Notes: generated from the letters alone by a model not told the origin. 64,000 bases of DNA from Thermorudis peleae (GCF_000744775.1 NZ_JQMP01000001.1:186001-250000), one strand, 5' to 3'. Positions 35,866 through 44,688 are shown, counted from the stretch's first letter. Numbers and translations are program-made.

Positions 35866-36500
35866 GCGTTGCGCTGCCTCTCATCGTTTGTCTCATCAGG
35901 GCCAACCGGAAGGCCAACACTGCGCCGGAGGCAAGCGCGAATCGTGGGATACGCGTCCTCCAGTCGTGCAGGCTCGCCGGTCAATGCCCAACGAAGCACG
36001 ACCTCATGCAATGCGCCGAACCACGCGGTCGCGATAAGCCAGCTGTCCATTGCCGGCAGTGTGCCAGCGGCAATCGCCGCGTCGAGGCTGCGTGCGATCA
36101 GTGCAATGACGCGATCATGCATCTGAAGCAGGGCGTGACGGATCTCCGGCCCTGTTCCGAGAGCATCGACGAGAAATAACCGCGTGAGGGAGCGGTGGTT
36201 GGCAAACGTGTGCAGGACGACGGCCAATGCGGCGTCGAGTTGCCGTCCAGGATCTGTTTCCGCGGTTATCGCCGCTTCAGCACGCTCGAGCAGTTGTGTA
36301 CCGAGACGGTCAATCAGTGCGAGGAAGACGGCTTGCTTGTTTGGGAAGTGGAAATAGAGACCGCCTTTGGATGTCGCCGCTTCTTCGGCAATCTCATCCA
36401 TTGCAGCATCATGGTAACCACGGTTCGTGAAGACTGCCAGTGCTGCATCGAGAATGCGCTCGCGGCGAGCACGAGCACGAGCTTGGCTGGCTGGTGCCAC
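35862..36500 (-). CDS. TetR-family repressor heading the menF-menD-menH operon
   Basis: 212 residues. I prefer the second GTG (36500) since AAGGGG lies eight bases upstream; a GTG three codons earlier is also in frame. N-terminal helix-turn-helix: RERILDAALAVFTNRGYHDAAMDEIAEEAATSKGGLYFHFPNKQAVF. The ligand domain is mostly helical; ligand unknown (TetR proteins of this sub-type often bind acyl-CoAs). Its gene is the first of the men operon, and a dyad operator sits at its start site, so it very likely regulates itself and menaquinone synthesis. Confidence 0.88.
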   Translation of the reverse strand: MAPASQARARARRERILDAALAVFTNRGYHDAAMDEIAEEAATSKGGLYFHFPNKQAVFLALIDRLGTQLLERAEAAITAETDPGRQLDAALAVVLHTFANHRSLTRLFLVDALGTGPEIRHALLQMHDRVIALIARSLDAAIAAGTLPAMDSWLIATAWFGALHEVVLRWALTGEPARLEDAYPTIRACLRRSVGLPVGPDETNDERQRNA

Positions 36501-36519
36501 GGTACACACCCCTTGCTGA

Positions 36520-36541
36520 AAACCGACTCATGCGTCGGTTT
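36520..36541. promoter_or_regulatory. TetR operator dyad (AAACCGAC-n6-GTCGGTTT)
   Basis: A 22-base palindrome with one internal mismatch, centred between 36530 and 36531. It covers the predicted transcript start of the tetR-men operon and lies 20 bases from the start codon. Confidence 0.7.
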
Positions 36542-36549
36542 CTGTAGGG

Positions 36550-36578
36550 AGTGTAGCAGTGACGGCTCAAGCACGCAA
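36550..36578 (-). promoter_or_regulatory. Promoter of the tetR-menF-menD-menH operon
   Basis: Minus strand: TTGCGT (36573-36578), 17-base spacer, TACACT (36550-36555). The same pair of hexamers and spacing recurs at the NCS2 permease promoter (47649-47677). Confidence 0.55.
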
Positions 36579-36580
36579 GG

Positions 36581-37429
36581 CTATCGCCGGTGTTGCAGTT
36601 GCCGAACGGTACGGACCGCAACGTCTGGGACGTCGGTAATGATACCGTCGACACCAAGCGCGGCGAGCGCAGCGATGCGTGGGCCAGTGTCGACGGTCCA
36701 AATGTTCACCGCGATGCCAGCGGCGTGGGCTGTGGGGAGGATCAAGGCAAGCTCCGCGTCGCACTGGGTATCCATCGGATGGAGGGCGTCGTACCCAGCG
36801 CTGCGGACGTGGTCGAGTTGTTCAGCGAGTGTCGTGATTGGCAAGGTGCAGAGACCAACGCGAATAGTGGGACCATGTGCTCGCAGGACGTCAAGGACGG
36901 ATGGCGTGAACGATGAGACGAGGAGGCGCTCTGCGAGAGCCGGTTCTTGTTGACAGCGCGTGGCAAGCCAACGGGCGATAGCTTGCCCACGGGCGCGGTC
37001 GGCGGCGTCCCAAGGCATGGCCTTGATTTCCACGTTGATGCCAACATGACTGGGGAGCGCCTCGAGCACCTCGTCAAGCGTTGGGAGCATGATCCCTAAT
37101 CCACGGAAGGGATACGTTGCCCCACCATCGCGCGTGAACCAGTATCCTGCGTCGAGCCGTCGGAGCTCAGCCAACGTCATCTCGTGGACAAGGCCATGGC
37201 CGTTGGTGGTTCGATCAACTTCAGCATCGTGACAGACGATCGGCTGCCCGTCGCTGGTGAGACGCAGGTCGAGTTCGACCATGTCAACGCCAAGCTCGGC
37301 AGCCAGCACAAATGCGGTCACGGTGTTCTCCGGCGCATAGACTGACGCGCCACGGTGTGCAATCACCCGGGGTGATGTGTGTGTCGTCACTCGCGTTGCT
37401 CCAGACCGTACCCCCAGCTCGACATCCAT
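36581..37429 (-). CDS. Glycerophosphodiester phosphodiesterase (UgpQ-like)
   Basis: 282 residues from the ATG at 37429 with AAGGAG seven bases upstream. TIM-barrel GDPD family: first catalytic His and Glu in VIAHRGASVYAPENTVTAF, the Glu/Asp metal pair in DMVELDLRLTSDGQPIVCHDAEVDRTTNGHG, GINVEIKAM, and the late NIWTVDTGPRIAALAALGVDGIITDVPD. It splits glycerophosphodiesters into glycerol 3-phosphate and an alcohol; no signal peptide, so it works inside. It is divergent from an Ugp-like importer, which fits uptake and hydrolysis of glycerophosphodiesters. Confidence 0.92.
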   Translation of the reverse strand: MDVELGVRSGATRVTTHTSPRVIAHRGASVYAPENTVTAFVLAAELGVDMVELDLRLTSDGQPIVCHDAEVDRTTNGHGLVHEMTLAELRRLDAGYWFTRDGGATYPFRGLGIMLPTLDEVLEALPSHVGINVEIKAMPWDAADRARGQAIARWLATRCQQEPALAERLLVSSFTPSVLDVLRAHGPTIRVGLCTLPITTLAEQLDHVRSAGYDALHPMDTQCDAELALILPTAHAAGIAVNIWTVDTGPRIAALAALGVDGIITDVPDVAVRTVRQLQHRR

Positions 37430-37637
37430 CTGCACTCTCCTTGTTTTCCTACCAGCACCGCCAATCCACTAACAAGTGTGCGCTCGATGACTGCCCAAGG
37501 CGTGAAAGGATCGTGAATAATGCTGCGATTTGGATCATCGCGCGTTCACACGGCTGCAACATGTACGGCGTCACAGCTCGCTAGCCTCTGCAATGAAAAC
37601 AGGCAGCAGGCCTGTTGACGAAGGGGGTGAGCCCTCA

Positions 37638-38585
37638 ATGGCACGTGATGTTGTGCAGCCAGCGGCCGTCTCAGGACTTCACTGGCGAGCCATGCTGACC
37701 TGGATGCAGCAGAAGCTTGGCGATTGGCCGCTCTTTGTACTCTTCGCTGGTCCAAATCTTGTCTTGCTCGCCATCTTCACCTATTGGCCACTGCTCTATA
37801 ACGTGTACTTAAGCTTGACAAGCTGGGATTTGATCGCTCCAGTCAAGCCTTTTGTTGGTTTGACAAACTATCGCAACCTTGCTGCCTCCGCGGAATTTCG
37901 CACAGTACTGCTTAACACCGCGATCTTCGCGCTCGGTACCGTTGGTGGAACGACCATTCTTGGGCTTGCGCTAGCGCTGTTACTGAACCTGCGTCTCCGC
38001 GGCCGAACACTTGCTCGCGCCATTATCTTCGCCCCGGTCCTGTTGAGTGGGGCAGCGATTAGCGTGTTTTGGATCAACATGCTTGATCCCCGTTTCGGGC
38101 TCGTCGCGCTACCGTTGCGTTGGCTGGGCTTGCCTGTTCCCGACTGGCTCAACTCACCGCACTGGGCCATGGTGGCGGTCATACTGGTCTACATTTGGCA
38201 AAACACTGGCTTCAGCATGGTGCTCTACCTCGCTGGCCTGCAGAACATCCCCCACGAGCTCTATGAGGCCGCGCGGATCGATGGAGCGGGTGCTGTCGCG
38301 TCGTTTCGGCATGTGACACTCCCGCAGCTTGGCCCGACAACCCTCTTCGTCCTGGTCGTATCGGTGATCAACTCCTTCCAAGCCTTCGACTTGATCAAGG
38401 TGCTAACGGACGGTGGCCCGGTCAATGCGACCACGACCTTGCTCTTCTACATCTACCAGCAGGGTTTTGTGGCCTTTAACGCTGGACGTGCTGCGGCGGC
38501 CTCGATCGTGCTGTTCGTGCTTCTCCTTGGGCTGAGTCTGCTGCAACTGCGGCTTGGTGAACGGAGAGTGCACTATGGCGGCTAA
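37638..38585 (+). CDS. Carbohydrate/glycerophosphate ABC importer permease 1 (UgpA/MalF type)
   Basis: 315 residues from the ATG at 37638; a GGGGGTGAG site lies upstream, and an alternative ATG at 37593 gives a longer tail. Six helices with the EAA loop in ELYEAARIDGAGAVASFRHVTLPQLGPTT, the site where the ATPase docks. Begins a three-gene operon with permease 2 and the binding protein. No ATPase gene is in the operon, so a shared MsiK/UgpC-like ATPase encoded elsewhere is probable. Glycerol-phosphate specificity is inferred from the divergent phosphodiesterase. Confidence 0.88.
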   Translation: MARDVVQPAAVSGLHWRAMLTWMQQKLGDWPLFVLFAGPNLVLLAIFTYWPLLYNVYLSLTSWDLIAPVKPFVGLTNYRNLAASAEFRTVLLNTAIFALGTVGGTTILGLALALLLNLRLRGRTLARAIIFAPVLLSGAAISVFWINMLDPRFGLVALPLRWLGLPVPDWLNSPHWAMVAVILVYIWQNTGFSMVLYLAGLQNIPHELYEAARIDGAGAVASFRHVTLPQLGPTTLFVLVVSVINSFQAFDLIKVLTDGGPVNATTTLLFYIYQQGFVAFNAGRAAAASIVLFVLLLGLSLLQLRLGERRVHYGG

Positions 38586-39411
38586 GTCATGGCGATTGCT
38601 GCGTCAGCTGCCCTGGTATGGTCTCATGCTCGTCGCTGTGTTCGCTATTGGCTTGCCCCTCTTCTGGGTAGCGACTGGCTCACTGAAGACAACACGCGAG
38701 ATCTATACCTTCCCGCCGGTGTGGCTACCTCAACATCCGCGGTGGGACAACTTTTCTGCTGCCTGGCATGCTGCTCCATTCGGGCGGTTCTATCTGAATA
38801 GCATCATCGTGACACTAGCTGACACTGCCGCCAAGCTCTTCTTTGCGCTTACCACCGCCTACGCATTGGTCTTTCTCAACATCCGTGGGCGCAACCTTGT
38901 GTTCTTGTTCGTGCTCGCTGCGCTCTTTGTGCCCGTGCAAGTTACCTTGTTGCCGAATTATCTGACTGTAGGTCGTTTGGGTTGGATCAACACCTATTTT
39001 GGCCTTATTGTCCCAATGATGCCCGTTGCTTTCGGCACATTCCTCTTCCGCCAACACTTCCGCACGCTGAGCCGCGAAGTGCTTGATGCAGCCGTCATCG
39101 ATGGCTGTGGGCACTGGCGATTGCTGTGGGATGTTGTCTTACCGATGTCGCGTCCAGTTGCTGTGACAGTCGGACTCTTAGCGTTAGTCGGACGCTGGAA
39201 TGACTTTCTCTGGCCGTTAGTCGTGACCAATACCGTTGAGATGCGGACATTACCAGTCGGCATCACCTATCTCTACCAGGTCGAAGGTGTGCAGAACTGG
39301 GGGCCGATCTTCGCCGGAACCCTCTTTGTCATGGTGCCAGTGCTTCTGGTCTACATCGTCGCCCAACGCTGGATCGTCAGTGGGATCACTAGTGGGGCTG
39401 TGAAGGGATAG
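38575..39411 (+). CDS. ABC importer permease 2 (UgpE/MalG type)
   Basis: 278 residues, six helices. The start ATG at 38575 has GGAGAG upstream and overlaps the end of permease 1 by 11 bases. The EAA loop is REVLDAAVIDGCGHWRLLWDVVLPMSRPV. The N-terminal FWVATGSLKTTREIYTFPPVWLP region is typical of the CUT1 family second permease. Confidence 0.9.
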   Translation: MAAKSWRLLRQLPWYGLMLVAVFAIGLPLFWVATGSLKTTREIYTFPPVWLPQHPRWDNFSAAWHAAPFGRFYLNSIIVTLADTAAKLFFALTTAYALVFLNIRGRNLVFLFVLAALFVPVQVTLLPNYLTVGRLGWINTYFGLIVPMMPVAFGTFLFRQHFRTLSREVLDAAVIDGCGHWRLLWDVVLPMSRPVAVTVGLLALVGRWNDFLWPLVVTNTVEMRTLPVGITYLYQVEGVQNWGPIFAGTLFVMVPVLLVYIVAQRWIVSGITSGAVKG

Positions 39412-39460
39412 GTTCTTGGGCGAGAAGGAGGAACATGTGGTACAGCGGGAGGACCATGGC

Positions 39461-40903
39461 ATGTTGCGTGTCCAGCTGACGCGGCGACGTCTGATGGCTG
39501 GTCTCGTTGGAATGAGCGCGGCTACCCTCCTTGCAGCCTGCGGTCAGAACCAATCAGCGAGTCCAACGGCCAATGCACCGGCTGTGCAGGCGGCTACCCC
39601 TACGCCTGCCCCAGCGACTGCAGCGTCAGCCGCAACCCCGAGTAAGACGATGGCAGCGACTGGTGCGCCTGCAGTGGTGACACAGACTGGCTCCAAAGTG
39701 AAGGTCACCTATTGGGGATCCTTTAGTGGAAACTTAGGCGAAGCCGAGCAGGAGGTGGTGCGCCGATTCAATGCCTCCCAGAATGACGTCGAAGTCACCT
39801 ACCAGTATCAGGGGAGCTATGAGGATACGGCACAAAAGCTTACCCAGGCGTTGGCTGCAAAACAGACGCCTGACATCGTCCTCCTCTCGGATGTCTGGTG
39901 GTTCAAATTCTATCTCAACGACGTACTCCAGCCACTCAATGACTTCTTTGCACAGGCCAAGATCGATCTGAGCGATTATGTCGATCCTCTGATTAACGAA
40001 GGAACACGGAAAGGCCAGGTCTACTGGGTGCCATTTGCGCGTTCGACGCCGCTCTTCTACTACAACAAGGCTGCCTGGTCGGAGGCGGGATTGCCCGATC
40101 GTGGTCCTGAGACCTGGGATGAGTTTCTCCAGTGGGTGCCCAAACTGCTGAAACAGGATGGGGGCAAAACTACTCGTTTCGCCTTTGCTCACCCAAACGC
40201 TGCCAGCTATGCTGCCTGGGTCTTCCAGCCGGTAGTGTGGCAGTGGGGTGGAAAGTATTCTGACCCTGACTTCACCATTCATCTTCAGGAGCAACCAGCG
40301 GTCGAGGCGGGGCGCTTCTGGCAGCGCTCGATCACTGAGGGTTGGGCGGTTTCATCAAAGGATCCCAATGCTGACTTTTTGAATGGCGTCACGGCAGCAA
40401 TGCTCGCTTCAACCGGCAGCCTTGCCGGGCTGGAACAATCAGCGAAGTTTCCCGTTGGGACAGCGATGCTGCCGAAGGGGCCGGCCGGATTCGGTTGCTG
40501 CACCGGTGGATCAGGCTTAGCGATTCTCAAAGGCAAGCCCGCTGAGGTGCAGCGAGCTGCGTTCCAGTACGTGGCCTTCGCGACGTCACCGGAAATGACG
40601 ACGTTCTGGTCGCAAAAGACTGGATACATGCCTGTGCGTAAATCGGCAGCCCAAAGCACAGCAATGCAGCAGTACTTCCAGAATCATCCCAATTTCAAGA
40701 CTGCAGTTGATCAGTTGCCCAAGACCCGGCCGCAGGATGCCGCACGGGTGTGGATTCCGAATGGTGACCAGATCATCGGCAAAGGCCTTGAACGCGTAAC
40801 GATTCAGCGCGAAGATCCCCAAAATGTGTTTAACGATGTTGCGCGTACCTTGACGGATGCGGCGAAACCAGTGGTCGAGCAGCTCAAGCGGCGAGAAGGC
40901 TAG
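39461..40903 (+). CDS. Extracellular solute-binding lipoprotein of the Ugp-like importer
   Basis: 480 residues from the ATG at 39461 (GGGAGG upstream). The signal combines a twin-arginine stretch (TRRRLMAGLVGM) with a lipobox (LLAACG), so it is probably a Tat-exported lipoprotein. A Thr/Ala/Pro-rich linker of about 55 residues precedes the family 1 binding fold, which opens with KVTYWGSFSGN and has PDIVLLSDVWWFKFYLNDVLQPL and GYMPVRKSAAQS. The trailing region matches UgpB-like sugar/glycerol-phosphate binders. A perfect hairpin follows. Confidence 0.9.
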   Translation: MLRVQLTRRRLMAGLVGMSAATLLAACGQNQSASPTANAPAVQAATPTPAPATAASAATPSKTMAATGAPAVVTQTGSKVKVTYWGSFSGNLGEAEQEVVRRFNASQNDVEVTYQYQGSYEDTAQKLTQALAAKQTPDIVLLSDVWWFKFYLNDVLQPLNDFFAQAKIDLSDYVDPLINEGTRKGQVYWVPFARSTPLFYYNKAAWSEAGLPDRGPETWDEFLQWVPKLLKQDGGKTTRFAFAHPNAASYAAWVFQPVVWQWGGKYSDPDFTIHLQEQPAVEAGRFWQRSITEGWAVSSKDPNADFLNGVTAAMLASTGSLAGLEQSAKFPVGTAMLPKGPAGFGCCTGGSGLAILKGKPAEVQRAAFQYVAFATSPEMTTFWSQKTGYMPVRKSAAQSTAMQQYFQNHPNFKTAVDQLPKTRPQDAARVWIPNGDQIIGKGLERVTIQREDPQNVFNDVARTLTDAAKPVVEQLKRREG

Positions 40904-40922
40904 CGAGGATCCGCACAAGCGT

Positions 40923-40949
40923 GGGCATGAGCATTGGATGCTCATGCCC
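40923..40949. terminator. 11-bp hairpin between convergent genes
   Basis: GGGCATGAGCA and its complement with a 5-base loop, 20 bases after the binding-protein stop. It overlaps the stop codon of the convergent Nudix gene, so it could end both transcripts. No T tract on either side. Confidence 0.5.
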
Positions 40950-41496
40950 ATTGCAGCAGGAGTTTGCCATGCTCGTTCGTTCGGGCAATCCCGATATGGA
41001 TGGGCGCATGGCCGACCGGATCGTGGGCAAGATCCCGCAGGAGTAATGGGATCGTCTCTCGCGTATTGTCAATCAGCGGGAGGGTGTCGAGTAGCGGAAT
41101 CGGTACCCAGAACAGTGCACCCTCCCGCATTGTTCTCGCCAAGGTTAGAGTATCGCCTCGTTCGAGCGGGGGCTGGAGCGTTGGGGGCAGCGTGCGAATC
41201 GTCCCAGTAAAGTAGCAGAGGAGAGTAAGCGCCTCGCCAGGGCGCGCATGCAACAAGACCCGTCGGAGTCGTAACCGATCAACATGCTCAGGAGTGATGC
41301 CAGCTTCCTCGGCAAGTTCTCGCCAAGCAGCAGCGGACAGGTCAGTAAACTCGGCGGGCTCAACGCGCCCGCCAAGTCCAGTCCATTGACCTGCGAAGGC
41401 TTTGTGTGGCGACCGCTGCAAGAGGAGACACGAGCGGCCATGGAGCAACACAATGCAGGTATATGCTTCGATGCCAGACGGCATTATGCCGGGCAT
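40942..41496 (-). CDS. Nudix hydrolase
   Basis: 184 residues; the ATG at 41496 has GAGGAG eight bases upstream. The Nudix box is at about residues 41-66: GGRVEPAEFTDLSAAAWRELAEEAGI, with the REL-x-EE-x-G core intact but two residues more than usual between the first Glu and the Arg. Preceding WTGLGG is standard. It probably hydrolyses a nucleoside diphosphate derivative or oxidised nucleotide. The C-terminal 60 residues are not diagnostic. Confidence 0.85.
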   Translation of the reverse strand: MPGIMPSGIEAYTCIVLLHGRSCLLLQRSPHKAFAGQWTGLGGRVEPAEFTDLSAAAWRELAEEAGITPEHVDRLRLRRVLLHARPGEALTLLCYFTGTIRTLPPTLQPPLERGDTLTLARTMREGALFWVPIPLLDTLPLIDNTRETIPLLLRDLAHDPVGHAPIHIGIARTNEHGKLLLQWA

Positions 41497-41514
41497 CACC
41501 GCTGCTCCTCTGCC

Positions 41515-41919
41515 TTAGGCGACAGGCGTGCCGCAGGAGGCGTCTTCAAACGGGTCCCATTGGAGCGCCTCATCAAGCGAGGCAAACCAGGCTGCCTCAG
41601 TTGGATTCAGCACCGCAATGACTTCGGCATCGAGATGTTCGACAAAGTAGCGGAACGAGGCTGGCATGACGCTAATCACGCTCGGCGATTGGGCGAGGAA
41701 CGAGAGAACGTCGAGTTCGCCCTCACGCATGGTAATCAACGTCTCGTCAGCACCATCGCAGAATCGATTGGTAGCAAGATACGCGATGCCCGGAACGATC
41801 GGTACCGGGCTTGTATGACGAATGATCCAGTAGCGTGGTCGGCTAGCCAGCCAGGGACAATCACCTGGCTGTTCTTGATCCCCGATCAGCGCGCCGGGGC
41901 TCTCTTCATGTGACTCCAC
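41515..41919 (-). CDS. Conserved hypothetical protein
   Basis: About 134 residues from a GTG at 41919 (GGAGAGGA ten bases upstream); a GTG pair at 41943 is also in frame, so the start is uncertain. It contains a compact domain with CDGADETLITMREGELDVLSFLAQ and an acidic end. I do not recognise a family. It lies 18 bases upstream of the Nudix gene on the same strand and is divergent from the ThyX-like gene, so the pair may be one transcript. Confidence 0.6.
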   Translation of the reverse strand: MESHEESPGALIGDQEQPGDCPWLASRPRYWIIRHTSPVPIVPGIAYLATNRFCDGADETLITMREGELDVLSFLAQSPSVISVMPASFRYFVEHLDAEVIAVLNPTEAAWFASLDEALQWDPFEDASCGTPVA

Positions 41920-42010
41920 AGATGAACCGTCCTCTCCCACCACACCACTAAGTATAGCCCACTACACTGCCTTCGCCAGATGGGCGATCTGCTCTCGTGC
42001 CTTGCATCGC

Positions 42011-42040
42011 TTGGATTGTGTACGTACACTATGGCATACT
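42011..42040 (+). promoter_or_regulatory. ThyX-like gene promoter with 12-bp palindrome in the spacer
   Basis: TTGGAT (42011-42016), 18-base spacer, CATACT (42035-42040). The spacer contains the perfect palindrome GTGTACGTACAC (42018-42029), a likely operator. The transcript would start near 42047, about 54 bases before the ATG. Confidence 0.5.
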
Positions 42041-42100
42041 GGAGTAAAACCAGGGTGCTCGATCGTGGTGCATCGACATGTGAATGCGAGGGATAAGGCA

Positions 42101-43783
42101 ATGGGCGCCGTGATGCCAGAGCTGGAAGCCAGTCCATTCCCATTCCGTTCAGCTCCGCCGGTCGTGAAGCTGGTACGGACGGAATCAGCGAACCATCCGT
42201 TTGCCTTAACGGTCGCAGCTGCGTGGTCTTGCTACGGTGCCCGGCCCTCAAGTGTTGAGCGAGTGCTCGATGTTCTCGCCGCTGACGGCCAACCGAGTGA
42301 TGACGTGCGGGCGGCTCGTCGAGAACGTGCGATGCGACTGTATCCCGAGCTGTTCGAAGCAGGCCATCACACGACGTTCCAGCATGCACACTTTGTCTTT
42401 GTGCTCGATGGTGTCTCACGGCTTGCGATCTGGTCGTTTTTTCATCAGCACCCTTACTATAACTCCGAACAGGTTTCCCAGCGCTATCGTGAAGTCTCAG
42501 GCAAAACGATGGTGACGCCTGATTTGCCTGAGCCCCTCTTGCAAATCTATCAACAGGCTGTTCAACGGGCGCTTGACGGCTACCGTCGCCTGGTTGAACT
42601 CCTCACTCCTGACATTACCGCTCGGTATGCTCGCGTGTTCCCAGCGCGTGTAAAGGCGCAGGGCCCTGAAGCTGAGCGCCGTGTCCGAACGGCAGTGCAG
42701 CGCCATGCGCAAGAGGTTGCGCGCTACGTCTTGCCCCTCGCAACGCCTGCACATCTCTACCACACGATTAACGGGTTGACCTTGCTCCGGTATGCCGTCT
42801 TGGCTGAGCAACTCGATGCCCCGGCTGAAGTGCGTTACATCGTCGGGCAAATGGTCCAGGAAGTGCTGAAAGTCGACCCCAACTTCCTCGGGACGCCTGA
42901 GCGGCCGCTCGACCTGCGCGCACTGTCGCTTGAAGACACGCTGGAATATCAGGTTCTGACGAATTTCCGTGACAGCCTTGTCCATGCTGCCGATGAGGCG
43001 TTCTTCGAAGAGTTTGATGCGGCCTTGGATGGTTATTCCTCGAAGCTGGTGAGCTATAACCCAAATGCCGAGCGTCTACTTGCTGATGCTGTCCGTGCTG
43101 TCCTTGGGCTCCCACGCCGTGCACTCTCTGATGCTGATGCTATTGCACGTGTGCTCGATCCAGCGCAGAATCCATATCTCGGCCACCCACTGTTCCTTGG
43201 GATGCACAGTAAGTTGATGCTCACCCTGAGCCACGTAACGTTTACGTTCCAAAAGCGTATTAGTGGTGCTGAAGATGCGCAAAGTCAGCGCCACCGCAGT
43301 ATTTTTGCCTCACGCCCCGTCCTGCTGGCCCATCTCCGACCGGAGGCAGACGTTATTGTGCCGGAGGATATCGCGCGCGTTCCGGCTGCACTCGAGGAAT
43401 ACCATGCGACAATCCAAGCGCTTTGGAATGCGAAAAACCGGCTGCTGGATGCCGGGGTTTCACCCGATGTTGCCCTCTATCTTCTGCCGAATGCACACCG
43501 GGTACGCTTTTATGAGACTGGTAGCTTGTTGAACTATCTGTGGAAGTGGGTGAAGCGGTTGTGCTTCAACGCGCAGCGGGAAATTTTTGAGACAGCGCGA
43601 CAGGAGACCGAGCAGGTCAAGCGTGTTCTTCCCCTGATCGGTCAATATATCGCCTGCCCACCGTGTGTCCTGCGTGATCGTGCTGGCACGCGACCACCGT
43701 GTCCGGAAGGCGAGCGCTACTGCGGCATCCCTGTCTGGCGCAACTACGTGTTCGAGGACTTGGCGGATCGACGTGTTCTCTGA
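42101..43783 (+). CDS. Tandem ThyX-like protein (two ThyX-type modules) with C-terminal four-cysteine motif
   Basis: 560 residues from the ATG at 42101 (GAGGGA upstream). Two ThyX-like halves are visible. The first has HHTTFQHAHFVFVLDGVSRLAIWSFFHQHP then NSEQVSQRY (about residues 115-129); the second has LSHVTFTFQKRISGAEDAQSQRHRS (about 375-400). ThyX makes dTMP with FAD, and its signature is RHRxxSxNExSxR. Neither half contains that motif intact. The last 45 residues hold cysteines 519, 522, 534 and 541 (CxxC-x11-C-x6-C), suggesting zinc or an iron-sulfur cluster. Thus it is homologous to ThyX, but thymidylate synthase activity is not assured. Confidence 0.8.
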   Translation: MGAVMPELEASPFPFRSAPPVVKLVRTESANHPFALTVAAAWSCYGARPSSVERVLDVLAADGQPSDDVRAARRERAMRLYPELFEAGHHTTFQHAHFVFVLDGVSRLAIWSFFHQHPYYNSEQVSQRYREVSGKTMVTPDLPEPLLQIYQQAVQRALDGYRRLVELLTPDITARYARVFPARVKAQGPEAERRVRTAVQRHAQEVARYVLPLATPAHLYHTINGLTLLRYAVLAEQLDAPAEVRYIVGQMVQEVLKVDPNFLGTPERPLDLRALSLEDTLEYQVLTNFRDSLVHAADEAFFEEFDAALDGYSSKLVSYNPNAERLLADAVRAVLGLPRRALSDADAIARVLDPAQNPYLGHPLFLGMHSKLMLTLSHVTFTFQKRISGAEDAQSQRHRSIFASRPVLLAHLRPEADVIVPEDIARVPAALEEYHATIQALWNAKNRLLDAGVSPDVALYLLPNAHRVRFYETGSLLNYLWKWVKRLCFNAQREIFETARQETEQVKRVLPLIGQYIACPPCVLRDRAGTRPPCPEGERYCGIPVWRNYVFEDLADRRVL

Positions 43784-44688
43784 ACCACAATGAAGGCTGC
43801 TCCAAGTAACATGAGTGTCGCGCTGAGATAACCGAAGACAAGGAAGATCACGGCGCTACCAAGCGTGCCTGAGATCGCTTCAACGTGTTGAATCCGGCTG
43901 ATGTAGAATCCAAAGCCAAGCTTGAGGAGCTCAAATCCAACAGCACTGAGCAATGCACCTGGCCAGGCGTGGCGTAAAGCGGGCGGCTGACTGGGAATGA
44001 TCCGGAACACAGCGAGAAAGAGCAGGAATGAAAGAGCGAGGGCGACGAGCGAGCTAAAAACAGGCACAAGCGGCCCAATGCCAAGCCATTGCATAAGGTG
44101 CCGAAGGATCACGAGACCAGCAGTCGCAACAGTCGAGAGGACGAGCAGTATTCCACTCACCATAACCAGAAGTGTATCCCGTAAGCGCACGAGTAATGCA
44201 AAGCGTGGGGTCCCAGGACCAAAGAAGACGTTGAGCCCCTGGCGCAGTGCGCCAACTGCTTGACTGGCGGACCAGGCTGCGAGCACAAGGCTGATGATCC
44301 CCGCAACTCCACCCTGGCGGGTAGCAAGAGACTCAACGAGATGTGCCAGTGTATCGCGGATTTGTGAAGTTGCCGGTAGTTGGGTGTAAAGAAACGTTAA
44401 GACGCGTGCTTGAGCGTTGACATCACGGAGCACGATGCTTACGACCGTAACAAGTGCGAACAGCAACGGGATCAATGAAAAGAGCGCATAATAGGCGATA
44501 GCAGCGGCATAGGTACCGCCCTGCCGACTGGTGAACAACGAGATTGTTTGGATTATGGTGCCAAGCACTGGCGTAAGCTGGATACGCTGCCAAAGCGTAC
44601 GAAGTTGTGCACTGCGGCTCTGCGGTGGGCGCTGCTCGCGAACTCTGACCCGCTCACGAGTTGAACGAGTTTCCATTGGTGAATGCAC
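43744..44688 (-). CDS. YihY/BrkB-family membrane protein
   Basis: About 314 residues from a GTG at 44688 with GGAAGGAG eight bases upstream; an ATG four codons later is also possible. Six helices with the family pattern: AAIAYYALFSLIPLLFALVTVVS, GIISLVLAAWSASQAVGALRQGLNVFFG, and the C-terminal GSAVIFLVFGYLSATLMLLGAAFIVVQ. Function is unsettled (once called ribonuclease BN in error). Its end overlaps the ThyX-like gene by 40 bases tail to tail. It is divergent from the CDF gene, 30 bases between starts. Confidence 0.88.
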   Translation of the reverse strand: MHSPMETRSTRERVRVREQRPPQSRSAQLRTLWQRIQLTPVLGTIIQTISLFTSRQGGTYAAAIAYYALFSLIPLLFALVTVVSIVLRDVNAQARVLTFLYTQLPATSQIRDTLAHLVESLATRQGGVAGIISLVLAAWSASQAVGALRQGLNVFFGPGTPRFALLVRLRDTLLVMVSGILLVLSTVATAGLVILRHLMQWLGIGPLVPVFSSLVALALSFLLFLAVFRIIPSQPPALRHAWPGALLSAVGFELLKLGFGFYISRIQHVEAISGTLGSAVIFLVFGYLSATLMLLGAAFIVVQRTRRSAKSSNT

